NCBI GenBank assembly: GCA_019634635.1 | Contig: JAHCBB010000023.1 | Coordinates: forward strand, 1 to 64,000 | Source: Verrucomicrobiia bacterium | Lineage (GTDB): Bacteria > Verrucomicrobiota > Verrucomicrobiia > Limisphaerales > UBA9464 | Direction of reading: 5' to 3' | Length of the DNA stretch: 64,000 nucleotides | Shown: in pieces, positions 8,473 to 16,031 of the stretch | How positions within the stretch are numbered: the first letter of the stretch is position 1 | Layout: each line of letters begins with the position of its first letter | The notes under the pieces: generated by a model | Told to the model about the DNA's origin: nothing | The model's database searches: none | Seen by the model: the letters and a program-made list of their open reading frames with translations, nothing else | Translations under genes and position numbers: made by a program

Positions 8473-9395
8473 GACGCGGCTCCATACACCTCGGCCTCCA
8501 GCGCGCGGCGCATCACGTCCACGGGTGCTGGCCGGCCGGTCCACAATTCCAGCGCGGCCGCCCCCTGGTAGAGCAGCATCCCCAGGCCGTTGGCCGTCCG
8601 GCAGCCCGCCTCACGCGCCGCGCGGAGCAGCGGCGTCTCGGCCGGCCGGTAGATCATGTCGAAGACCCCGTCGGCCCGGCCCGGCGGAAAGCGCGCAGTA
8701 TCCAGCGGCAGCGGGTCGCCCTCGCGCAATCCCAGGGACGTCGCATTCAGGACCACCTCCACATCGCTGTCGGGATAGCCCACATGCACGTCGGTGGCGG
8801 GTGCCCGCGCGGCCACTTCCCCGGCGAGGGCCTCGGCGCGGGCGCGGGTGCGGTTGACCAGCCAGAGCTCGCCCACCCCCTCGTCCGCCAGCCTCAGGGC
8901 GGCCGAGCGGGCGGCGCCTCCGGCGCCCAGCACCAGCACCCGGGAGGCTCGCAGCTCGATCGCGAGTGCCTCGCCCAGGGAACGCACCAGCGCATCCGCG
9001 TCGGTGTTGAATCCGCGCGCCCGCACGGGGCCGGACGGCTCCCGCATCTGGCCGACCGGCCGCCAGACGCCTTCCGGATCCTCCGCCTCGAAGACCACGG
9101 TATTCACCGCCCCATAGTCGGACGCCGTGGCATCGAGACTGTCCATCAGCGGTGCCGCCAGCTCCTTGTGGGGCACGGTGAGATTCAGCCCCACGAATCC
9201 CATGCGCCGCGCCCCCTCCAGAGCCGCGCCCAAGTCCGGCGCGCCGACCGGACAGGCCACGTACGTCCAGTCCAGAGCCAGCGCCTGCAGGGCGGCATTG
9301 TGCATGGCAGGCGACGCCGAATGGCGGACGGGCGAACCGAACACGGCGAGCAGCCGGGTGCGGGCGCCAGGGGATGGCCGGAGCGGGGGCGTCAT
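8469..9395 (-). CDS. aroE: Shikimate dehydrogenase
   Basis: Reduces 3-dehydroshikimate to shikimate with NADPH, in aromatic amino acid synthesis. The 308-residue protein carries the family motifs in order: FGSPVRHSASPAMHNAA (shikimate-binding SxS), NLTVPHK with the catalytic Lys, GAVNTV, GFNTDADAL with the catalytic Asp, the dinucleotide loop GAGGAARSAAL followed by NRTRARAE (NADP preference), NATSLGL, and NGLGMLLYQGAAALELWTG. The loop before GFNTD is about 15 residues longer than usual (EDPEGVWRPVGQMREPSG). ATG 9395 gives the expected N terminus. It is followed by the overlapping prepilin peptidase gene. Confidence 0.95.
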   Translation of the reverse strand: MTPPLRPSPGARTRLLAVFGSPVRHSASPAMHNAALQALALDWTYVACPVGAPDLGAALEGARRMGFVGLNLTVPHKELAAPLMDSLDATASDYGAVNTVVFEAEDPEGVWRPVGQMREPSGPVRARGFNTDADALVRSLGEALAIELRASRVLVLGAGGAARSAALRLADEGVGELWLVNRTRARAEALAGEVAARAPATDVHVGYPDSDVEVVLNATSLGLREGDPLPLDTARFPPGRADGVFDMIYRPAETPLLRAAREAGCRTANGLGMLLYQGAAALELWTGRPAPVDVMRRALEAEVYGAAS

Positions 9396-9489
9396 GCGCG
9401 CGCGAGAGCCTAGGCGGGCCGTCCCCGGTGAGAAGCCGGAACTCGACCGGGGACGTGTCCCTGTTTCGCCTGAGCGACCCGGTGCCGGC

Positions 9490-12030
9490 TCAGTGCCGGC
9501 GGAAACGCAGTTGGAGATCCACCCGCCGCGTTTGCCCATACTCGATCGGCGGCAGATCGGTGAGCGTCGGCGAGGTCGTCTCCCGCAGGAGCGACTTGCC
9601 AAGCGCCTGCAGTCCCGTCCAACGGGGCCAGTCCGGAAACCCGGCGTGGACCACCTGACGCAACAGGCTCCGCCATTCAATGATGATCCGGTCCACGTCG
9701 CCGGTGCCGAGGAATTCGGTGGCAAATCGCCCCTTGGCCATCGGATCCCGATGGATGGTGCGCACCACCACGTCGGCACCATCGCCGTAGCCGGGGGGCA
9801 CGCCGGAGTCGAGATAGCCGGGGACAGACGCGTTGCCATAGGCGCCGCGGCAGGTCATGGCCAGCCGCCCACCCCAACGGTCCTCGGGACCGCTGAAGCG
9901 GTGTCCGGCATCCAGATTTGCCAGGTCGTACACGAGGTCATCGAGCGGATACGCCTCGTCCTCCAACGCCGCCGCCACCGCGAGTCCGTCGCCTCCGTGG
10001 AATACGCTCACCACCCGCCCGCGGCGTGTGGGATTGCCGGCCGGATCCACCAGGCCCAGACGGCGCCACAGGAGGGCGGTCCCCACCGCCGTCGGCAGGC
10101 GGCGACACTCCGGCACAAGCGGACACGCCCCGCAGTCCTCGGGGACAACCTCGCGTTCCCGCGCCCGCCAGAGGGCCACCCCGTGGGCGTCCACGGGGAC
10201 CTCCAGCGGCTGCGCCCCGAGGCTCACCAGGGCCAGGATCTGGTCGGGTTCCTCGACCAGGCGCACGACCGGCAGTCCTTCCGCCTCAAAGGCCCGCGTC
10301 ACCAGCGGCACCACGAGTGAACGCCAGACCTCCAGTCGCGTCTCCCGCCCGTTCCACCCGGTCTGGCGCCGGATCCATCCGGTGAGCCGGATGCCGTCCG
10401 TACCGAAGCGGTCCGCCACCTTGACCGAGCGGCCGTAGCGTCCATCGGCCAACGTGAGCAGCTCGCCGAAGCCCGTCTTTTGCAGGGCGGCGGGTTCGGT
10501 AAGGGCCGGACGCAACCGCACGGTGACCGGCGAATCCGAACCGCCCTCGGGTGCGGGTGCGGCTGCCCGTGCGTATTCCGGGATCATGATGGTGTCGAGC
10601 CGGCGCTCGGTGCGACCCGGCATGGGCTGCCATTCCCCCCGCGAATTGAGAAGCTGCCGCACGCGGCGCCGCACGTGACGTGCCCGCTCGGCGTCGGTCT
10701 TGAGTCCGCAGGGTGCGTCCGGGTGCCGCAGCGCCGCCTCGACGCCGAGAAAGATCGGTCGCGTTGTGAACAGGCGTTCCTGGACGCGGACCGCCTCGGC
10801 GAACGGGTCCAGTCCCCGAAGCGCCGCGATGTGCATCACTCCGAGCAGTGCGCCCCAGTCCACCAGTCCGCTGCGGGTGAGGTGTGCGGCATGCCCGTCG
10901 TGCAGGCGGAGGCCATTGGGACCGACAAGGACGTAGCCGGTTTCGTCGAGTCCGCGCCGGCCGGCGCGGCCGAACATCTGAAGGATCTCGTCCTCCCGGA
11001 TCGGGGTTTCAATGCCATCGCGGCGGTACGTGGCATCGGTCACGGCGACGCTGCGGAGGGAGAAGTTGATTCCGGCGGCCAGTCCCATGGTGGCCACGAC
11101 GACGCGGAGTTGTCCGGCCTTTGCCAGCGGTTCGACGACCCCGGCGCGCGCGGCGTAGCTGAGTCCGCTGTGATGATAGGCCACCCGGGCCTTGAGCATG
11201 CGGGCGAGGTCTTCGCCCACGAGGCGCCGCTGGGCGTCGCTGACCGGGAGCGGCTGGGGATTCGGGAGTTGCCGCGCCAGGTCGCGGGCCAGCGCCTCGG
11301 CGCTCGCGCGGCGCGGGGCAAACAGCAGGATCGGCCCGAGGTTCTCGGCGAGGGCCTTGGCGCAAAGCCGGGGCCACAGGCCCCGGATTTCAGAGGGCAA
11401 ATGCCAGGTGAGGTTCGACGCGAAGACCTCCTCCAGCGGGACCGGGCGGATCTCGTGTCGCACGAGGACCGCCCGCCGGTCCAGCCGGCGCAGCCATGCC
11501 ACCACCTGCTGGGGATTGGCCACCGAGCCGCTCAGCAGGAGCAACTGGGTGTTGGGCGGCGCCATCGCGAGGGCCAGCTCGTAGTTCAGGCCGCGGTCGG
11601 GATCGCCGATCATCTGGTACTCGTCCACGACGAGCAGCGCCGGGCCTTCGCCGCGGATGAGGCGCTGTTTCTGGGTTTCCAGTGTCGCGACGATCACAGG
11701 CGCTTCGAGGTTTTCGGAGAGATCCCCGGTCGAGATGCCCACGTTCCAGCCGCGCGCCCGCCACTCGGCGAGTTTGTCGTTGGCCAGTGCCCGTGTGGGC
11801 ACGGTGTAGATGGCCTGCCCGCGGGGTTTCCCGTTATTGGACCACAGCTCGAAGATGAGCGTCTTGCCCGCGCCGGTCGGGGCATGGACCACGACATCCT
11901 GTCCGTCCCGCAATGCGGTCACCGCCTCCTGTTGCCACAGGTCGGGAATGGTCACCCGGCCCCATTCCGCAGTGGCGGGCTCCCGGCCTGGCCCTGTTCC
12001 TGTTCCTGTTCCTGCATCAACCCCCTGCAC
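9490..12030 (-). CDS. Ski2-like DExH/DEAD-box helicase
   Basis: An 846-residue superfamily 2 helicase; the family unwinds RNA or DNA, and the role here is unknown. Motifs in order: Q-like IPDLWQQEAV, Walker A APTGAGKT (about residues 50-57), TVPTRALANDK, motif II reading DEYQ (136-139) instead of DEAD/DEVH, SGSVANP (motif III), VVVATMGLAAGIN, and motif VI QMFGRAGRRG. The C-terminal half carries a cysteine cluster CGACPLVPEC, which could bind a metal. The start is GTG 12030; the first 20 residues are a low-complexity Gly/Thr run encoded by a hexanucleotide repeat, so the true start may lie a little further in. It probably heads a transcription unit ending in aroE and the prepilin peptidase (94-bp gap). 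Confidence 0.87.
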   Translation of the reverse strand: MQGVDAGTGTGTGPGREPATAEWGRVTIPDLWQQEAVTALRDGQDVVVHAPTGAGKTLIFELWSNNGKPRGQAIYTVPTRALANDKLAEWRARGWNVGISTGDLSENLEAPVIVATLETQKQRLIRGEGPALLVVDEYQMIGDPDRGLNYELALAMAPPNTQLLLLSGSVANPQQVVAWLRRLDRRAVLVRHEIRPVPLEEVFASNLTWHLPSEIRGLWPRLCAKALAENLGPILLFAPRRASAEALARDLARQLPNPQPLPVSDAQRRLVGEDLARMLKARVAYHHSGLSYAARAGVVEPLAKAGQLRVVVATMGLAAGINFSLRSVAVTDATYRRDGIETPIREDEILQMFGRAGRRGLDETGYVLVGPNGLRLHDGHAAHLTRSGLVDWGALLGVMHIAALRGLDPFAEAVRVQERLFTTRPIFLGVEAALRHPDAPCGLKTDAERARHVRRRVRQLLNSRGEWQPMPGRTERRLDTIMIPEYARAAAPAPEGGSDSPVTVRLRPALTEPAALQKTGFGELLTLADGRYGRSVKVADRFGTDGIRLTGWIRRQTGWNGRETRLEVWRSLVVPLVTRAFEAEGLPVVRLVEEPDQILALVSLGAQPLEVPVDAHGVALWRAREREVVPEDCGACPLVPECRRLPTAVGTALLWRRLGLVDPAGNPTRRGRVVSVFHGGDGLAVAAALEDEAYPLDDLVYDLANLDAGHRFSGPEDRWGGRLAMTCRGAYGNASVPGYLDSGVPPGYGDGADVVVRTIHRDPMAKGRFATEFLGTGDVDRIIIEWRSLLRQVVHAGFPDWPRWTGLQALGKSLLRETTSPTLTDLPPIEYGQTRRVDLQLRFRRH
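11993..12014. repeat. Hexanucleotide microsatellite (CCTGTT, about 3.7 copies)
   Basis: Three perfect CCTGTT units plus CCTG lie in the first codons of the helicase gene and encode alternating Gly-Thr. Because the unit is six bases long, gain or loss of copies keeps the frame and would only lengthen or shorten the N-terminal tail. Confidence 0.85.
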
Positions 12031-12228
12031 ACCGCGACGATACCCCCGGGGTCCGAAAGAACCAGCCTCCGTCCCGGGGCCGGTGCGCCGCCGGCTGTTC
12101 TTCCCTGACGCGCCCCCACGGATCCGGATGGGATTCCGGTGAATCTACGGGGCCATCTCGGTCCCCCTCCTTATCCACGTTGACAGCACAGGCCTGAGCC
12201 ATCGTCTTCTGGGAATCCGGCGCGACCG

Positions 12229-13710
12229 TCAATCGGCCGTCACACGGAAGAAACGCGCTCTGGAGGCCGCGGGGATGATTTCGGAAAACTCCACGACACC
12301 CTGTTCGTTGGCGGCGCCTTCCCCGGCCTTCTGCCAGAGTGGCGGAAGCGAATCGGCAACCTGCAAAGCATAGGTGTGTCCGGGATCGCCCGTGAGCGAA
12401 ATCCGGAACACGACGTCCGTACCCGCGGTGGTAGAACTCGGCACCAAGATGAGTTGCTGCCCGGAGGAATTTGGCAGCGGCACGGGTCCGATACGCAGCA
12501 GGATCGGAGTGTAGGCCGTCGCGGAATTAATGGGAGTTTGCGACCGCTGATAAGTGATGCAGTAGAGCTGGCCATCACCACCATGCAGGAGTTGCTTCGG
12601 TCGGACTCCGGTCCTCGGTTCGGCGTTTTCGGCGAATTCGTGGAGCGTCTCGAGATCGGAGCCATCCGGACGGATTCGGAACAGGGTGCCGTTGAACTGG
12701 GCCCCACCTCCCGGATGGGCTCCATACAGGTACCCGTCGCCGCTCTCGGCCACGCTGCGGTACCACTGCGTGCTGCCCGGACCGGTCGGCAGGAATTGGT
12801 ACCCATCACCGCCGGGCCGCAGTTTGAACACGCCCCCGACGTTTCCAGAGCCACCTCGGGCCGCCTGCCCATACAGGTAACCATCCGTTGCCAGCACCAA
12901 ACCGCTGTCCGGTTGGGTCCCGAGGCCGTTCCCGGTGAATTGGTGGATGGTCTCGAACCCCGAGCCGTCCAGGTTCAACCGGTACACCGTGCCAAGGAAC
13001 TGGCTCCGGTCCGAGGCGGTTACCCCGTAGAGGCGTCCCTCCGGACCTTCGAGCAGGAGGCCGCGCGGGAACTGTCCATCCGACGTGGGCCGCTGGAACC
13101 GAGCCAGAATTTCGAAGGCGCCTCCGTCCCGGTTGATGCCGTATACGGCTCCCAAAGGACTGCCGGTTCCCGTCACTCCATACAGCCGTCCGTTGCCGGC
13201 CTCGATGAGTCCAAACGGAAGCACGGTTTGATCCGCCGCGACGGTGAATTGCTTGAGCACACGATAGCCGCTGCCATCCGGCCCGACGGCAAATACCCGC
13301 CCTTCCGACCGTTGATCTCCGGCCACCCCATAGAGGATCGAATCGGAACCAAACACCAACCCTGTGGGATTCTCGCCATCCCCGGCCAATCCGGCGAAGG
13401 TGTGCAGGATGCTGAAACCGGAGCCATCCCGTCCCATGCGCCAGAGCACGCTTCGCTGCTGCTGGCCCGCGTGACCGATCCAGCCGTAGAGCATTCCATC
13501 CCGCCCCTCGATCAGGCCGGTGTTCTGGGCGATGCATTCGTATCCGGCAAACTCATGGATCCGGCTCAGCACGGGCTGCGCATCCACCTGCTCGATGCCG
13601 AGGCCGTGCAGCATGAGCGAGGTGGAAAGGGCTCTGGCGATCGAAGAGAGGAACATGACGGTCCGGGGGTGTTCAGAACTCAGCGTCTGATATTTCTCCT
13701 GAGGGTGCAT
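12229..13710 (-). CDS. Secreted gloVer-repeat protein (TIGR03803 type)
   Basis: A 493-residue exported protein. After a long n-region and a hydrophobic stretch (MFLSSIARALSTSLMLHGLG) come roughly nine repeats of about 45 residues that follow the gloVer pattern: hydrophobic-LxxFxG...PxxGLxxGxDGxLYGxTxxGG...GxVFRLxxDGSG. Examples are LIEAGNGRLYGVTGTG, LLEGPEGRLYGVTASD and LVLATDGYLYGQAARGG. The last 100 residues are a beta-rich domain ending in SRARFFRVTAD, like other Verrucomicrobia secreted proteins. The repeats were named for Gloeobacter and Verrucomicrobia and probably form a propeller-like surface; the ligand is unknown. ATG 13656 is an alternative start that shortens the n-region by 18 residues. 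Confidence 0.83.
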   Translation of the reverse strand: MHPQEKYQTLSSEHPRTVMFLSSIARALSTSLMLHGLGIEQVDAQPVLSRIHEFAGYECIAQNTGLIEGRDGMLYGWIGHAGQQQRSVLWRMGRDGSGFSILHTFAGLAGDGENPTGLVFGSDSILYGVAGDQRSEGRVFAVGPDGSGYRVLKQFTVAADQTVLPFGLIEAGNGRLYGVTGTGSPLGAVYGINRDGGAFEILARFQRPTSDGQFPRGLLLEGPEGRLYGVTASDRSQFLGTVYRLNLDGSGFETIHQFTGNGLGTQPDSGLVLATDGYLYGQAARGGSGNVGGVFKLRPGGDGYQFLPTGPGSTQWYRSVAESGDGYLYGAHPGGGAQFNGTLFRIRPDGSDLETLHEFAENAEPRTGVRPKQLLHGGDGQLYCITYQRSQTPINSATAYTPILLRIGPVPLPNSSGQQLILVPSSTTAGTDVVFRISLTGDPGHTYALQVADSLPPLWQKAGEGAANEQGVVEFSEIIPAASRARFFRVTAD

Positions 13711-14081
13711 GGACCTACCACCCGATCCACCCCGGGGCAATGGTGGAATCCGGGGAACATGGATTCCGAAATGTGGAGGCGATTGGGGCGCGGCGGGTGA
13801 TGGGGTCAAAATCTTGGGCACCGGCCGGGAGCCCCGGAGTGGGTCGGCGGCTTGGTGCCCTGGTCGTGGAGACACCTCACCCGGGGCGAGGCGCAGTCGG
13901 GGATTGGAATGGTAAGGCCCGTCTTCGACAGGGCCTCTCTGCATCAATGTTCACGAAGCTGCCTCTCATCCGGCTGGGCCACCCTTGTCCGCTCCCGGCG
14001 TAATGACCAAGGGGGCGGTTGCTGACCTCCGGCAACGCTTGATTCCGCACCATTCATGGGGCCAGCGGGCCGGCGCGCGCC
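13711..14081. other. Intergenic region, 371 bp
   Basis: No convincing gene, promoter or repeat. A weak hairpin (GGCCCGTC...GACAGGGCC, about 13916-13936) lies downstream of the T5SS-repeat pseudogene on the minus strand but lacks a U tract. Confidence 0.4.
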
Positions 14082-15952
14082 TCACCATGACACAGCCCGG
14101 AAGAAGCGCGCAGGCAGGACGTTCAGCCGGCCGTCGCGGAGGGTCGCCGGTGTTCCAGCAGGCAGTTCCAGGCGGTCAAAGGAGCTCCAGCTCATCAAAT
14201 CTTCGCTGACTTCAACATGCGTCAACCGACCGGGGGTTCCGGAGACATTGAACTGGATTTCGCCTCGGTCATTCACCTGGAAGCCGGACAACGACAGCGA
14301 CGAGCCCGGCGGCAAGGGCTGGCCGTCATTCAGCGCGACCAACCCGAAGACGCCGGGCGAAACCACCTGCTGCGAGAACATGAAACCCGGCTCCAAGCCA
14401 AGCACCGTGACGACGGGGTAGGTCCCCGTGAAATTCTCCTCAAATTGAATGAAGGGAAACGACTGGCCGGTCTGCGGCATGATGCCCGCGAAATAGACCT
14501 TCAATTCGCCGCCGGTGATCACCACGCCCCGCCCCACCTCGAGACGGTCGTTGTTGGGCAGCGCGGCGCCGGTCACTTCGACGATCAACGTTCCGCCCGA
14601 CTGCACGAAGTCGCCCGTGATCACGACGCGCCGGCTTTCGCCCGAGCCGGGTGAAATGGTTCCCGGCGCGACCACTTCGACGTCTCCCTCGATGGTGCCG
14701 CTGCCGTTGAGCCGGCCATTGTCCACGCGCACGACTCCGCCGGGCGGCGCACCGGCACTGCCCACCTTCACGCCGCCTCCGTTCAGCGAAATGACAGCCG
14801 GCTCGATCAGGGTCAACGAGGCGGTGGAGACATCGGTCTGCAATTCAAGCAACGCTCCCTGCCCAAGCTCGATCCGGCCGTTCCTGATCCGGATGCCTTC
14901 CGTGGTGCGCACCGCCGACAAGTCGCCGGTGATCGTGACGAGCGAGTTTTGCCCGTTTGCGCCGACATCGAGCGAATGGGCCAGGACTTCGCCCCCGTTG
15001 CTCACCGTCAACCGTCCGGCACCCGCGATGCCGATGCCCAGTGCGCCGTTGCGCAGATCAAACCGCGAATCCGTGCCGTCCACCAGCAGACCGCCGTCGC
15101 CAACCCCGTCATTCGATGCCGGGGTCACCGCCGCGAACGGGTCGGGACCGGCGAACTCGAGCACGCCGCCATTGCGCACCTCGACCTCGCCCTGGCCCGC
15201 TTCGCCAGCCAGCAGTTCCTTCGCAATACGGACCTTCGACGCGCCGGTGGCCCCATCGACGACGAGTTTGTTGTCCGCGCTCGAACGGCCGAGGCTGATC
15301 TTTCCAGCGAAAACATCCGCCCCGCCGTTGACCGACAACTGGCCCTGTCCGCCGGCGGCGGCACCCATGCGAATTTCACCGGTGACCTCCACCTGTCCGG
15401 CCGTCAGGAGGGTGACCACCCCTTCGCTCCCTGCATCGTGACCGACCTGGAGACGACGCACCTTCACTTCCGCCTGATTCGCGACCGTCAAGGTTCCTTT
15501 GCCGGCGCGTCCCACGACGATCTCGGGCGCAGCCGTCGCATCCAGCAGGGAGGCGGCTTGTGAAACGGTGAGCCGCGCGTCGCTCCCCGGGGCGTCGCCG
15601 ATGCGCAGCGAACCGGACGGTTTCAAGGCCATCATCCCGCCACTGGAGACGGTGCCGTTGATCAACCCGGGAACATGACCAATTTCAGCAAACCAAAGGA
15701 GGGCTCGTCGAAGTGCAGGTTGCCGGCGTTCACGGCCCCGCCGTTGCGAACGTTCACGCCGGCCGTCGGCCGGACTTTGAACAGCCCTGAGACGTTCCAT
15801 TGGGATCCCGCGCCGTCTACAAACGTCCGGTTGCCGGTGGCAGAGGATCCGGCCTCGGCGTTGATGTTGTTCAACACACTCCCGGATTCGAGTTGCACCG
15901 CTTCGTCGAAGTACTCGCCGATGTTCAAGACACTGCCGTTGAGGCCGATCAT
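14082..15952 (-). pseudogene. T5SS/PEP-CTERM-associated repeat protein, frameshifted and 5'-truncated
   Basis: The bulk, below about 15.66 kb, encodes some 520 residues of repeats of the form GxLxVxNGGxVxxxxLxVG (for example GTLTVANQAEVKVRRLQVG and GRLTVSNGGEVLAHSLDVG), then a C-terminal domain ending FFRAVSW. The upstream continuation (NIGEYFDEAVQLESGSVLN, then GLFKVRPTAGVNVRNGGAV) lies in a different frame that stops at 15662, so a frameshift falls between about 15.66 and 15.71 kb. The frame starts only 30 bases after the upstream terminator hairpin, and neither possible start (16018 or 15952) yields a signal peptide, which these surface proteins need. I therefore call a decayed gene; a sequencing indel could explain the frameshift but not the missing 5' end. 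Confidence 0.72.
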
Positions 15953-15981
15953 GTGTGCGAATGCCGGCCACCCAAACGAAA

Positions 15982-16009
15982 GACCGGGAGCGGCTTCCCG
16001 CTCCCGGTC
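15982..16009 (-). terminator. Rho-independent terminator
   Basis: A perfect 12-bp stem (GACCGGGAGCGG with its complement) encloses a 4-base loop and, on the minus strand, is followed by TTTCGTTT. It lies 22 bp after the stop of the 965-residue secreted protein gene and terminates it. Confidence 0.85.
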
Positions 16010-16031
16010 GTGCGGCACCTGATCCGGGCCT

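Noticed and set aside
10480..12108. 542-codon plus-strand frame opposite the helicase gene
   Set aside because: No family motif; the opposite frame has a full set of helicase motifs.
13916..13936. Hairpin as terminator for the T5SS-repeat pseudogene
   Set aside because: Short bulged stem without a following U tract on either strand.
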